Positions 41,023 to 52,500 of a stretch of 64,000 nucleotides of DNA are shown piece after piece. The position numbers and the translations under genes were made by a program. The notes under the pieces were generated by a model that did not search any database, was not told where the DNA came from, and saw nothing but the letters and a program-made list of their open reading frames with translations. Position 1 is the stretch's first letter, and the number at the start of each line of letters is the position of its first letter. The stretch comes from Sepioteuthis lessoniana. Taxonomy: Eukaryota > Mollusca > Cephalopoda > Myopsida > Loliginidae. Location: positions 33,546,712-33,610,711 of the forward strand of contig OY757934.1 of NCBI GenBank assembly GCA_963585895.1, written 5' to 3'.

Positions 41023-44000
41023 TAGATGCACCACGTAAATGTTTGTCTCAATAAAAGCCATCGAATTTTTTATTCCTGTGAGGTCGCTCTGTGAACAAGA
41101 AAATTAATTTTTTAACGTTTAATTTATTTGCCTCTTGTCATTGAACTTGTGATTCTTGATGTTTGAGTTCATTGCTTTCATTTGGAGTTGGGATACCAAC
41201 TTCTTCATTAACCGTATTGTTGGCTCACTTATTAACAGACACAAGCTATTTTGGAATAACTTGTTAAATGACAGACAAACATTTTGACGTTAGGTTCATA
41301 TCTGAATTCACATGTGACAAAACTGGTCAGTCTGTGACTGAATAGATTGAGTGTCGAGCTCGTATGAGAACTATGTGAAAACAAAAAATTGAACGAATTC
41401 TTCCACTGTGATTGAAAAGTGAGACGCTATAAAAAATTGATATGACTAACATAAGCAAGGCGTAAAAAAAGGTTTACATTTGCTAAGTTTGTATCAAATG
41501 CAATTTTTATTGAACCTACAGGTGTGTTCTTAAAATAAGTTGTAGACGTTAACAAAGCCTCGTCTGTAGCGGTGAACAGAGATAGCTGTCAGCTGAGGTT
41601 TAGTTGTGAAGAGGAGATAGAAAGAAAGGTAGAAATAAGGGAAGAGAAGTACTTACTCTACTATTAACCTGCAAAAAAAATCGATGACTGTATTTCTAAA
41701 AGTAAAACAACTTTGTTCCCATAAGAATGAATTTATTCTCAAAGAAATACATTTTACAAAGTAATTCTACGACCGTATTGCACATGCAGGTTGAGTTACA
41801 CAACACAAAATAAAAGATAAACATAGAATAAAACAATACAAATGAGTGTAACAAAATAATATAAAAAGAAGGATAAGGATTGGAACAGGCAAAGACTTAC
41901 TCGCTGTTGGACTGCAAGGTTACTAGAAAATATTAGAAACATGATTATTTGCAATAGCCCTCTAAATTAATTCAATACAATAAAATAAAATAATTTGTGC
42001 AATGCTTCAAGCAAATTACAAAATATTATAAGAAACAGTTTATAAACGAAATACCTTCACTTGGTGTTTGAATTCAAAGTTCTTTTCCGTTTTTTTTTTC
42101 TTTTCTTTTTTTTTTTTTTACAAAAGTCCGCTGATCAGTTGAGAAAAACACCGTATATTTAGAGTAGAATATTTCCTTTTCTCTGTATCTTGTCTTGACA
42201 ATTTTGAAGGTTGGTCCTCGTTGCAATTCAAATTTTGTGTAGAATTTCTTCTATACTCCTTCTGTTTCAAAATGTCGTTCTAAACTTACTCTGAGTAAGC
42301 AGATGGTATGAAACCGTTCTCTTCGTTCTGTGCAGAGAATACCCATACTCAGTTTCTCAATAACTTTTAACTTTGGAATGTTGTGGTCTAACGGATAGCA
42401 AATTTAGATTTTCGATCTGGCATGACTTCCTTGAGTCGGCTGAATGGTCGAGTACGCTGTCTGGCAAACTGGCCACAAAGTGCGTTCTAGACAGCCCCCG
42501 GCTAAAGCCAAACTGCCCGCGAGAAGCAAAAGAGGCAAAAAGAGGCTGACTGCTACAGGTGACTTTTTTTTATACCCGCAAGGGACTAGTAACTGTCCAA
42601 CTTTGAAATAAGCCAATGGCATTGAAATAGTTATTAATTGCCGAATTTATAAATTCCAATGGCTCTTGCAGTCTCTCTAGTGAGACAGTGGATGTGTTTT
42701 TGGTAAAAGTGAGAAAATTGGCACAACTAGTTGGAAAACTACCAGAATGATGGATGTTGAGTGCTTTTGTCTCAGGACTGTAGAGCCATATCAAGTAGGC
42801 ACTTTGGGCGTCATGCATAATGGACAAAATGATTTTGAACCAACAACTAACCAGTACTAGTACCAGTACCATCATGGCTAACTTATTTTGCAGTTTATAA
42901 GTAAAAATTTAAAAGATATAGAATTAATTTGAATTAAAAATGAACATTTAAAAAGAAATGATTTAACTTTTTTAAAATATTCGACATCTTTTTAAAAGAA
43001 GCTAAAATACAAGAATCTTTCAAAATATGACTCTAGTGAAAAATAAATGAAGCTGAAAATTAAGTGTACTAAAAATAGAAATTTTCAATTCGAATACAAG
43101 AAAAAAAAAAAGGAAATTGATTAATAAATGGGTGTTACTATAGGTTTCCATACTTTTTCGTCTAACATTTTTTATAATCTAAAATATTAAACAAACAAGC
43201 AAAAAACTGAACCTAGTTTCTTGTTTTAAAATGTATATCTTTCAATTAATAACATTTAGATTTAGCCTGTAACTAGAGAAAAGTATGTCAAAATCTAATG
43301 TAAATATAAGACTTATAGTGAATTAGGCCACAAAATATGTTGGTTAAGTTGATAACTGACGAAAGTTAGTATCAGGACAAAACATGAACACAACTTGGAA
43401 GTTTTAGAGTATTACAGTTGCAAATAAATTGTACTGTTTGCAGGGATATATATTATACAATAATAAACATAATAGTCCACTTAACTGAAGTCCTTGTGTC
43501 ATGTTGTATGTATTAAAGTTTGACGTACTTCATCCGGCTCCCCGTTTACAGCTGGAATTGTAACAGAGACAATTTTAACGTCAGTTTATTCTGGAGTTCA
43601 GTCAGAAAAGCGGTCTAGACATGTATTTTGATACCTGGCGCCAATGTATGCAGGCCATTGGTCAGTTAGTTTGAAAGGTATCTCAACCAATTAAATGTGT
43701 CATACTTAGCCTTTCGAGAGTGGACTTGACCAAGAGAGAAAACCGACCTACCTTATGTATATATATATTTTTTATAGACTCCCTCTCTTTTAAGCAGAAC
43801 AAATGTTGATACAGAATTATTTTCTTAATAATCTAAAAGAATCATTTCCTTAATAATCTGAAAATAAATAATATTTTCTATTAAACCATAATATTAAAAG
43901 CTCTCAAAATATCTTTTTAAATTCAAAATTCATATTTGGGGTAGAATTTTCTTCTAACAGCTCCCAATTTAAATTTTTTCTTTATTTAATGCACCCCTTC

Positions 44001-44275
44001 AGATTTTGTCTTTTTATGAGATACAGAAATTAAATGCCATAGCCTACATCCCCACCAATTTAATAGCCCCACACATTGGAGTGGGTTAAATATCCTGAAA
44101 AAAATCAGCTAGTTGTTTGATAAAATAACTGATGCATTATAAAATTCTTTCATTAGTTTATAAACACTGAAAATTTCATTAAGATCAGAAAATTCCCTGA
44201 TTTTTAGTGATTTTTTTTTTCAATTGGAGCAATGATTTGTTATAGAATGAAAGTTTCGTGGTGACTATGTAGTTA
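41023..44275. other. AT-rich sequence without recognised genes
   Basis: No coding domain seen on either strand. A slightly GC-richer island at about 42410-42570 and another at 43530-43750 could not be assigned. A CTAGTACTAGTACCAGTACC-like tract lies near 42855. Confidence 0.4.

Positions 44276-44336
<61 letters not shown>
44276..44336. repeat. (TA)n microsatellite
   Basis: About 29 TA units, the longest pure TA tract in the window. Confidence 0.93.
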
Positions 44337-44340
<4 letters not shown>

Positions 44341-44502
44341 ATTGTCTCTAAATTTGTTTGTTTCGCTACATTTATTATTGTGAACTGAACAGAATTATAT
44401 AGAATTAACAAATTAGGACTGGCATGATTTGAAACTACATAGATGTTGAGAAGTAACCATTTAGAGATTTGTCTGATAAAATAGGTTATAATAGGTTCTA
44501 AT

Positions 44503-44776
44503 TGTTGGGAATTTGTTGACTTAAACCCTTAAAATTAAAAGAGACATGCCTCTTTCTTTCTAGCAAGCGCAGTTAATTTAGTCATGAGATAACTTCCAGT
44601 CAAATAACGAAGCAACACATCAGGACATCTATCAACAAACGAGGTGTTTCATTTATTTTATAACAACAACAAAAAAAAAAAAAAGTCTAAGGACAGGTAA
44701 CTCACCCCTACAAAAATGATTTTGGGCAGATAACCTCTGGCCCGACTGTTATTTCTGACTAAAGTGAATTTCAACA
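44503..44776 (-). repeat. Copia 3' LTR (274 bp)
   Basis: Starts TGTTGGGAATTTGTTGAC on plus and ends GTGAATTTCAACA. Includes a poly-A/T tract that is longer than in the partner LTR. About 95% identical to 48159-48429. Confidence 0.95.
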
Positions 44777-44787
44777 CTCCTCCTCAC
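44777..44787 (-). other. Copia polypurine tract
   Basis: GTGAGGAGGAG on the minus strand, directly abutting the 3' LTR, where plus-strand DNA synthesis would be primed. Confidence 0.75.
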
Positions 44788-44793
44788 TTGCAG

Positions 44794-45966
44794 TCAGACT
44801 TGTTCAACAATTTTTCTAACACGTAACATTTCTCTGAGCTTCACAAATTGTGAGCTCAGAAGTGCTTTTGTCAACATATCAGCAACCATGTTCTTGCTTT
44901 CACAATATTCAAGTTGAATAGCTTTCTTTTCAACTTGTTCACGGATATAATAGAACTTAATATCAATGTATTTTGCTCGTCCATGATATTGTGGATTTTT
45001 CGCCATGCATAATGTGGATTGGTTATCCTCATATATGAGTGTTGATTTAACTGAGGCTTCATTGAGATCATTTTGAAGACGTTGCATCCATACAGCTTCT
45101 TGTGCTGCACTTGCCAATGCCATGTATTCTGCTTCAGCTGTAGATAATGACACACATGATTGTTTTTTGCTTCTCCAACTGACAGCAGCTCCACTCAATT
45201 TAAATACGTAGCCTGAAGTTGACATGCGGTCATCCAAATCACCAGCCCAGTCTGCATCAGAATATCCAATGAAATCCATCACCTTCTCCTTGTCATACAG
45301 AAATCCATAGTTCCGTGTACCATTTAGATAACGCATGATGTGTTTAATGGACTTCCAGTGTTCCATAGTATGCTTGGAACAAAATCTGGCTACATTACTG
45401 ACAGCATAGGCGATATCGGGTCTTGTTCTTGTTGAAAGATATAATAGACTTCCGATTGCCGACTGATACAATTCTTGATTGAATAACTTGCTGTCCTCAG
45501 TGGCTTTGGTTAGCTTTGCACCATTATCAATTGGTGTTGCTGTAGGTTTGGAATTTTCCATTTGAAATCTTTTCAAGACTTCTGCTGTATATGCTGGTTG
45601 TCCGATCCAGATCTTTCCTGACCCTGGATAAGCAATTTTGACACCCAAGAAGTAACGGAGTTTTCCCATACCCTTGATGTCAAAACTTTCTGAGATGCTT
45701 TTAATGAATTCTTGGATATGTGTCGAAGACTTGCTCGCCAGAATAATATCATCAACATAAACAGCTGCTATAAAGATCTCTCCTCCTGAAGTTAGTGTGT
45801 AGATACAAGGATCATTTTCTAACTGTTTGAAATGCATCTTCTTCAGCTGACTGTTAAGGGCTTCATTCCAACATCTTGACGACTGTTTCAAACCATATAG
45901 GCTTCTATTCAGTTTACAGACAATATACTCTTTGCCTTTGACTTCAAATCCTTCCGGCTGCTTCAT
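44794..45966 (-). pseudogene. Copia reverse transcriptase and RNase H reading frame
   Basis: A 390-codon open frame. Residues 1-60 hold KQPEGFE and LNRSLYGLKQSSRCWN. The RT catalytic box is YVDD (about residue 72). RNase H follows with SDADWAGD (first D), STAEAEYMA (E) and YEDNQST (D). Near the end RAKYIDIKFYYIREQV has tyrosines where the family usually has histidines (K-H-I-D-I, Y-H-F/Y-I-R), so RNase H function is doubtful. The frame begins internally because a small deletion separates it from the upstream LHHLDITTAFLNGEL segment. Ends at a stop just before the purine tract. Confidence 0.93.
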
Positions 45967-46132
45967 TTAACTCACCATTCAAAAATGCCGTGGTTATGTC
46001 CAAGTGGTGTAGTTTGAGATCATGTTTAGTTGCCAATGCTATAACAGTTCGAACTGATTCGAAACTTACAACTGGACAAAAGGTCTCATCGTAGTCAACT
46101 CCATGTTTTTGAAGAAAACCTTGAGCTACGAG
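45967..46132 (-). pseudogene. Copia RT N-terminal segment with nonsense and frameshift
   Basis: Bridges the two open frames. The minus strand reads MKQHKA-stop-LVAQGFLQKHGVDYDETFCP then VVSFESVRTVIALA and DITTAFLNGELNE. One TGA stands where the family has a basic residue, consistent with CGA to TGA. Then the frame changes at the junction to KQPEGFE, where about four residues are missing. Confidence 0.85.
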
Positions 46133-47014
46133 TCAAGCTTTGTGCTGTTTCATGTTTCCACCACTATCATATTTTCTTTTGAACACCCACTTACTTCCAA
46201 TAGCTCTTCGTTGACAGGGTAATTCCGCAAGATCCCATACTTTATTAGTATTTAGTGAATTTATTTCACTTTCCATTGCTTTCACCCATTCCCTTTTCTC
46301 AGGACTGGAAAGTGCTTCTTTTATTGTTAATGGGTCATCCAACCTGTGAGCAATGTATACCCATTCACCATACTGATCTGGAGCTTTTCTAATCTTTGGT
46401 GATCTTCGGGGTTCTGTGGCCCCTCGTGAATTCTCATCATCACCACTGCTGATGGTTTCACATTCAACCTCCACTAAAGGTTGATTTTCATCTTTTTCAG
46501 TCCCTTGATCACTTATGGATGCTGTTTCATTAAATATGACATCTCTACTATGGAAGACTTTCGATGTGTCTGTATCAAAGAGTCTATACCCTTTAACACC
46601 AATGCCATATCCAAAGCAGATGCTCTTCTTTGCTTTAGGATCCATTTTAGATCTTTCATCCTTTGGTATATGAGCATAAGCACTACATCCAAAAATGCGC
46701 AAATGATTAACATTTGGTTTGTAGCCTTTCCACAGCCAAATCTCCTCCTTTGTGTCACTACTCGAGCATATGGTTGCTGCATGGGTTGTTCCTTGTTCAT
46801 CAATACATTTCAAGTAGTACATGTTACCAACTTTTGAACCTGTAGCTACTACATTCCGTTTTTCATCCAGAAGATGACAACATGACTCTGTGAATGTAAA
46901 CGATTTTCCTGATTTGGTAGCCTTAGACACACTAAGCAAGTTGTAAGATAACTTGGGAACATATAGTGTCTCAAATAATCTACATCTTTGTTGTTTTTCA
47001 TCAGACATTCTCAC
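46133..47014 (-). pseudogene. Copia protease end, truncated integrase and connecting region
   Basis: A 293-codon frame. The N-terminal LFETLYVPKLSYNLLSVSKA is the post-protease segment. It runs to EEIWLW, then directly to KGYKPNVNHLRIFGCSAYAH. In intact copia the histidine-cysteine zinc domain and the DDE core lie between these points, so roughly 190 or more codons are deleted. The frame continues through RVFHSRDVIFNE and the linker to EWVKAMESEINSLNTNKVWD and SKWVFKRKYD, the start of RT. Without a DDE core the element cannot integrate by itself. Confidence 0.9.
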
Positions 47015-47084
47015 ATTTAAATCAACAGTCCCTATCCCAAATGCTTTAACTGAGTGTCCATCACCGAGGGTTATATCCTCTGCT

Positions 47085-47450
47085 TTATCTAATTTTTTTC
47101 ATATTGATAAACTTATCAATATCATGGCACATATGACATGTCGCTCCAGAGTCCACGATCCATGAGCTCTTTTCATTATTATTGGTTGTTAATGCATGGT
47201 GAGCAAACAATCCAACAACATGTTCGTTTTTAGAACAACTAGGCTCCACTTTCGTTTTCTTCGTTAAGAAAGCTTTCTTCTTTGGATGGTCCCTTTTTAC
47301 ACTTTCTTTAGAGTCTTCTCCGAGTAGACGACAGTTACGTTTCAGATGTCCAAATTTACCACAGAGAAAACATTTTGGTCCCTTTTTGTTGATATGGTGT
47401 TTTGATGTCATGGCTTTTGACTCAGCACCACCAGTTTGTTTTTCTCTCAT
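47085..47450 (-). pseudogene. Copia gag end with zinc knuckle and protease active site
   Basis: A 121-codon frame. CFLCGKFGHLKRNC is a perfect C-x2-C-x4-H-x4-C knuckle (about residues 32-45). SSWIVDSGATCHMC (about residues 96-109) is the copia protease active site with D-S-G intact. The frame is lost in an A run after INMKK and resumes in the next frame (KLDKAEDITLGDGHSVKAFG). Confidence 0.92.
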
Positions 47451-48012
47451 TTTATTTTCCTCGTATAGCAGTCATTCTGTGACTAAAGCCCATTTAGGTA
47501 CATCTTAACTTGCTTCAAGTGCTGTCACTAACATATCATAAGATTCGGAAGACTAGCCAGGAGATGTACTACTCTATCTTCCTCATTAAGGGAATCGCCG
47601 ATAACAGATAACTCATCGAATGTTTCTGTCATCAATTTTATGTGATTATGAACAGAATCACATTCTTTCAATTTAAGAGAATATAATCTCCTCCTTAATG
47701 AAGTTTGTTAGCCCACGTCTTCTTCTGAAACTGGTCAGCTAATTTTTTCCATACTACTCCCGGATCGTCTGGATCCCCAATTAGGTACAAAAGTGACGGT
47801 TCTAGAGAGAGTACAATTGTCGCCAATGCCCGATCTTTGCACGATAAATACTTCTCATGTAATCCCATTTCTGTTCCAGAATCGGGAACAATTTCTGTTC
47901 CATTAACGATGTTCCAAACACCATCTCTTATTAATGCCATTTTGCATTGTACCTTCCAAGTAGCATAATTTGTCCCATTCAGCGGCTCAAGATTAACAAG
48001 TTTTGTCTTCAT
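47451..48012 (-). pseudogene. Copia gag, broken
   Basis: Starts MKTKLVNLEPLNGTNYATWK at 48012 and runs 105 codons to TWANKLH, then frameshifts (one base lost) into RRLYSLKLKECDSVHNHIKL and MTETFDELSVIGDSL. A second one-base loss follows HLLASLP. Further stops TAA and TGA occur at sites where CAA and CGA are the simplest ancestors. This is the copia-type gag with the N-terminal W-x-W/Y-K segment; it acts in particle assembly in intact elements. Confidence 0.92.
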
Positions 48013-48141
48013 CGCTATGTTCCAGAATATTTCAATTATAAGTAATATAAAAGATATTTAAATCATCAACGACACAAAAACTTCCTCAGAGAACGACAAA
48101 TTAAAGATGGCGGGAAAATGTGCTCGACGTGACACGCGTTT

Positions 48142-48155
48142 CTGGGCCCATAACC
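48142..48155 (-). other. Primer-binding site for an initiator-Met tRNA internal fragment
   Basis: GGTTATGGGCCCAG on the minus strand, three bases inside the 5' LTR. It is complementary to the anticodon-arm region of initiator methionine tRNA (CTGGGCCCATAACC), the half-tRNA primer known for Drosophila copia and Ty5. It is the reverse of the usual tRNA 3'-end primer. Confidence 0.88.
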
Positions 48156-48158
48156 TTT

Positions 48159-48429
48159 TGTTGGGAATTTGTTGACTAAAACCCTTAAAATTAAAGGAGA
48201 CATACCTTTTTCTTTCTGGCAAGGGCAGTTTATTTAGACATGAGATAACTTCCAGTCAAATAACGAAGCAACACATCAGGACATCTATCAACACACGAGG
48301 TGTTTCATTTATTTTATAACAACAACTAAAAAAAAAAGTCTAAGGACAGGTAACTCACCCCTACACAAATGGTTTTGGGCAGATAACCTCTGGCCCGACT
48401 GTTATTTCTGACAAAAGTGAATTTCAACA
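48159..48429 (-). repeat. Copia 5' LTR (271 bp)
   Basis: TGTTG..CAACA ends, followed by CTAAT at 48430. Differs from the 3' LTR by about 13 substitutions and a poly-A length change. Confidence 0.95.
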
Positions 48430-48434
48430 CTAAT

Positions 48435-50295
48435 TTCTACAAAACATTGCTTTTAAAAGCTGTAGTTGAATATTAGTACATAATTATTTGAATGTTCACA
48501 TTCATTTTTTTATCATATTCTTTTGTTATGAAAGTTAATTTTCAAGATTTAGAAAAAATTACAAATTTTCAGTTACATTTATTTATATCTTTTATTTCTA
48601 ATAATTTCCTCTTCCAATCAAATTAGTTTTAAGGAAAACAAAAAAAAAACAAAAAAAAAACAAAAACAAAAACAAAAAAAAAAATGATAAAAATATTTAG
48701 AAAAGATTTTAAAAATTTTTAGTTTCATTTCAGCCTATGTTTTTCTTTTTTTTTTTTTGGTTTCAGAGTAAACAAAAAAAATTTTTAAACAAAATTTCCC
48801 CAAGAATAAACAGTAAATTAAAAAAAAAAATTCTACATTAAAATCTTATCCAGGAGTACACTTTTTAAAACAAGTTTGCTTATTTAAATTTTTTTTTTGA
48901 ATTCTAGATAATTTAGATTTCACAAAGTAAAGTTTGTTAGAAAATAGACACCAGAGAAATTAGCTATATAACTGACACCATCATTTTTGACAGGTACTAT
49001 GCTGGTTTATGAACTAAACAACATCAAATAATTAGGTCCAATTCAAATTTGAAATATTCTGTTGTATTGTAACTGTAAGTATTAAAGTTAAAAATGAATT
49101 GGACACAACAGATTAAAAAATACTAAACATCCATTTAGGATGTGAAAAAAATGTTTTTCACAAAATGGTGTATGGCAGAATATAATGTATGTATGTGTAA
49201 TATCGCAACAGTGGAGAAAGAACTGACATTGTATAAAATATACCACTGACTAAACTACTGTTCTATTTTAGGTTCATAATGAGCAAGATGGTTTCATAAT
49301 ATAAATCTTACTAAGATAAACATTTTGCGCAGATATAAACATGGTGTCATGTTTATTACACAATTGATCTGTTTAAGCATAAAGTAGGTAACTTATAAAG
49401 TTAAAGTTATAACCTTAATGCTTGGAGATATTAATCTGGAGTGCAAATAAGTATTAGACAACATGTGTCACAACATTAACAAAGAATTTATTTAGTTAAC
49501 AATATAAAATTGCTAGTTGAAATTCAGAATTAAAAAGTTCTGTCATATTGTGGCTATAACCAATCAAGAAATATTACGTATGAATGAGTCAATAGGATAA
49601 GAAATAGTGAATATTTGCCAAGGTGTGGCAAAGTAGTTTATCACAAATGTATGTGAGTAGTGTGTGGGGGATAATAACTAATGCATGCACCATTTTGGAG
49701 AGGGATATATATACATATATAGTCATCGATATCATCAGCTACAGTTGTCACTTTGAGGCCTTAATTATGCAAGCCTCTGATTTGTTTTACCAGCAGACTT
49801 AACTATCTCATCTATCAGGTCTTTTCCTATTACACTTGTTATTTCTTGGGCACCATTCTACTAACCTTTCATACCAACTGTTATCCTCTCTTTTAGTTAT
49901 ATGTCCTGTCCCCTTCAATTTTTGTTGTTTAATAATTTCTATGATACTTCATACCCTGGTCTATTCTGATCCATATTGACCCCTTTTTATTAAACAGAAT
50001 TATTCCTTGTATGTCTTTTCCATTGGTTTAATGTCAAATGTGTGTGTATATATGTGTGGGTAAAGCAAGGAATGTTTTCTTATGTTTCAAATTAAAATAT
50101 GATATTTATTTCTTTTGTCTCCTAGCCCAGATATCAATGACCTTTCCTGATGAATTTCCAGCTTTTCAGTCGCACTGGGTGAAGAGAAGTCATCATCACC
50201 AAGGATTCATAATACTTATCTAGTCACACATTCATTTATACCTAATATTTCTCAATCGGTAATGGGCACAATATAACAGAACTTTTTAATCCTGA
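48435..50295. other. AT-rich sequence without recognised genes
   Basis: Contains an A-rich stretch (AAAAAC repeats) at 48635-48685 and many T/A runs. A short frame at 50117-50222 after a CTCCTAG acceptor-like site reads QISMTFPDEFPAFQSHWVKR then stops within 12 codons; it is unidentified. Confidence 0.4.
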
Positions 50296-50348
50296 AATTC
50301 AACTAGAAATCTTATATTGTTTATTAAATAAATTCTTTGTTAACGTTG

Positions 50349-50420
<72 letters not shown>

Positions 50421-50482
50421 CTGCAATTATAAAACTGAAATTATGTATAAAAAACTGTGTCTATTCCTCCAACAAAATATCT
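50296..50482. repeat. (CA)n-centred duplicated unit, copy 1
   Basis: TTCAACTAGAAATCTTATAT then TTATTAAATAAATTCTTTGT, TTGT, a (CA) run of about 35 units (50350-50419), then ACTGAAATTATGTATAAAAA and CTGTGTCTATTCCTCCAACA. The same order recurs at 52078-52231 with a shorter CA run. Confidence 0.85.
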
Positions 50483-51671
50483 CCCTTTTATATATTTGAA
50501 TTGCAAACAAAATGAAAGAAACATGATCAGCAACTAGTTCATAAGATCAGTTAGTAAAAATACATATATAACTTTAGAAAAAAATATTGCATATAAGTTG
50601 TCATTTAATGTGTTTATTCATATTGCATATAATTTATTGCATTTAGCTGAACTGGTCAAATGTGCTTTTGTAGAATTAAAAGAAAATTTAAATATGGCAA
50701 AAAGTCAATGAATGCAGTCTTGCTTTTACCAAATGTACCTAAATTATCAAAACAAAAATATAAATTAACTTGCTTTTCCCAAATATAAAAATAGATAAAA
50801 CTTTAAAAATCATTTTGTCTGTTATTACCATTAATATAAAAATCATAGCTGGCCTAAATTTTTTCTCTTTTCCACCACTGGTACCTGAAGTAAGGACAGG
50901 GTTATGGTAAGGATTGAACTGTCTAAGAAGAGGGAAAATGTTTTTTATTGTTAATTTATATTAGTATATTTTTCCATTGTCTCAAACCAAAATAAACAAG
51001 AGCACAAAACATTTCTAGTTTTTTCAAATACAAATATATCACATGATATAAGCTGTCTTATAAAAAAGGAACTTTTAACTCCTGCTTGTTTTACGTACTG
51101 GATTTATATTCATTCTTCTACTTTACTGCCATGGCGTTCATTGCCCAGCTCCTTTCTTCATTCTTCTGTTGCCATGTTGTTTGTATCTCTTTTGTTGTTG
51201 TCATCACAACTCCAACTATTTTCAGTTCTTCTGGATTAGAATGAAGAACAACTGTGACACATTTTTATGGGCACATGATTATTTTTATTGCTTGGCCACA
51301 ACTTTCATATTTTCATTACCTGTCAGACAAAATGGGGAGTTACTGATCACAGCACAGTTGGAATTCGATCTGCTCTTGTTGGCAAATTTTAACTGAATGA
51401 AGTTACTTTATTTCTGAACTTCCCGGATCATCTGATCAAGTGATTTTCATCTGATCAAAGCCACATTCTCATATGACCTTCAACTCATCACACATAACTC
51501 AAACTAGATGATCTAACTGTTTTTCAACACCACTTTAAACCATTCGAAACTACCTGTCAAATAATACATTCTGCTAATCTATAATTTAATACTTGTTAAT
51601 GGACAGAAAATTATGAAATATAATTCGTATTGATTTAGTATTAATATGCCAGGTAATTGATCCTCACCACA

Positions 51672-51913
51672 CGTTTGGTTTGGTTTCTTTTGTTTAATGG
51701 CATATTAACCTTCATAGGTTATTCAATGCCAAAGCCATCCTTCTAGAAGAACAGCAGGGGTACTATTTAACCCATAACTGGGGGGATAAGGGGGTTCATA
51801 CCTTTCCCAAGGGTATTTGTCTGAAAGTGAGAGTAATAGCGCAACTAGAGTTCGAATTCACTTACTATGATTCTGCAGTCCATCGTGTTAACCATTACAC
51901 CATGAGGACACCC
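51672..51913 (-). mobile_element. tRNA(Gln)-like SINE, full length (family T, copy 2)
   Basis: 242 bp between exact duplications CCTCACCACA (51662-51671 and 51914-51923). Minus strand: head GTGTCCTCATGGTGTAATGG then TTAACACGATGGACTGCAGA, B box GAATTCGAACTC, core CAAATACCCTTGGGAAAGGT, then CCAGTTATGGGTTAAATAGT, tail GGCATTGAATAACC and AACCAAACCAAAC. The head resembles tRNA-Gln (TGGTGTAATGGTTA...GGACT). This copy defines both ends of the family. Confidence 0.9.
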
Positions 51914-52077
51914 CCTCACCACAGGTAACTGGGTGGGGGTACCTGTTGTGAATAAGTAAAGACTTGACCATAGCAGGTTAAATGAACAATGGAAAATACA
52001 CAAAAAGATTCAAGTAATAATGTATATTCTTTACATAAAAACTTCACCTTAAATTATAAATTGACAAGAGCAATGGT

Positions 52078-52130
52078 AATTCAACAAGAAATCTTATCTT
52101 GTTTATTAAATAAATTCTTTGTTAATGTTG

Positions 52131-52170
<40 letters not shown>

Positions 52171-52231
52171 CTATTATAAAACAGAAATTATGTATAAAAA
52201 AACTGTGTCTATTCCTCCAACAAAATAAGTG
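52078..52231. repeat. (CA)n-centred duplicated unit, copy 2
   Basis: Direct copy of 50296-50482 with about 18 CA units (52132-52168). It borders the SINE at 52243. Confidence 0.85.
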
Positions 52232-52242
52232 TTTAATAAGTA

Positions 52243-52500
52243 AGTAAAGTAAAGTTGGCGACCATAGTTGAGGGTGACTCGAAGGCTCCTTTTTTGATAG
52301 CTACTACACCAAGGTTTAGGGGAGGGCATTTCTCTTTTCCCTGGATTGCTCCACTTTACCCTTACCTTATGATGCTGAGTGTTAAGCAAGGAGGGATCAA
52401 GTACCATTTTATGAGTCTTTGGTATGACTCGACCTGGGATTGACCCAGGTCTACCGGGCCATTGGCGAACACTCTAACTATCATTGTTACTCTAACTGTT
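52243..52500 (-). mobile_element. tRNA-derived SINE with conserved central domain (family N, copy 2)
   Basis: Minus strand: GAGTGTTCGCCAATGGCCCG, GACCTGGGTCAATCCCAGGT, CATACCAAAGACTCATAAAA, CTTGATCCCTCCTTGC and an end GTCACCCTCAACTATGGTCG-type sequence. Same architecture as 10310-10566 and 55196-55440. Confidence 0.75.

Larger units (their letters stand above)
44503..48429 (-). mobile_element. Ty1/copia retrotransposon, complete ends, internally deleted
   Basis: Both LTRs (44503-44776 and 48159-48429) have TGTTG..CAACA ends, and the element is flanked by exact five-base duplications CTAAT (44498-44502 and 48430-48434). Inside on minus: tRNA primer-binding site, gag, zinc knuckle, protease, a truncated integrase, reverse transcriptase and RNase H, then a purine tract: the copia gene order. 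Total length is 3.93 kb against about 5 kb for the family, explained mainly by loss of the integrase catalytic core. Several frameshifts and stops are present. LTRs differ at about 13 of 270 positions (about 5%), so the insertion is moderately old. Confidence 0.96.

Noticed and set aside
46481-46837. Plus-strand frame of 118 codons within the copia element
   Set aside because: Antisense shadow of the integrase-linker frame; the minus-strand product has clear copia motifs.
50117-50222. Possible terminal exon QISMTFPDEFPAFQSHWVKR... after an acceptor-like CTCCTAG
   Set aside because: No family recognised, no partner exon, and the stop-bounded frame is short.
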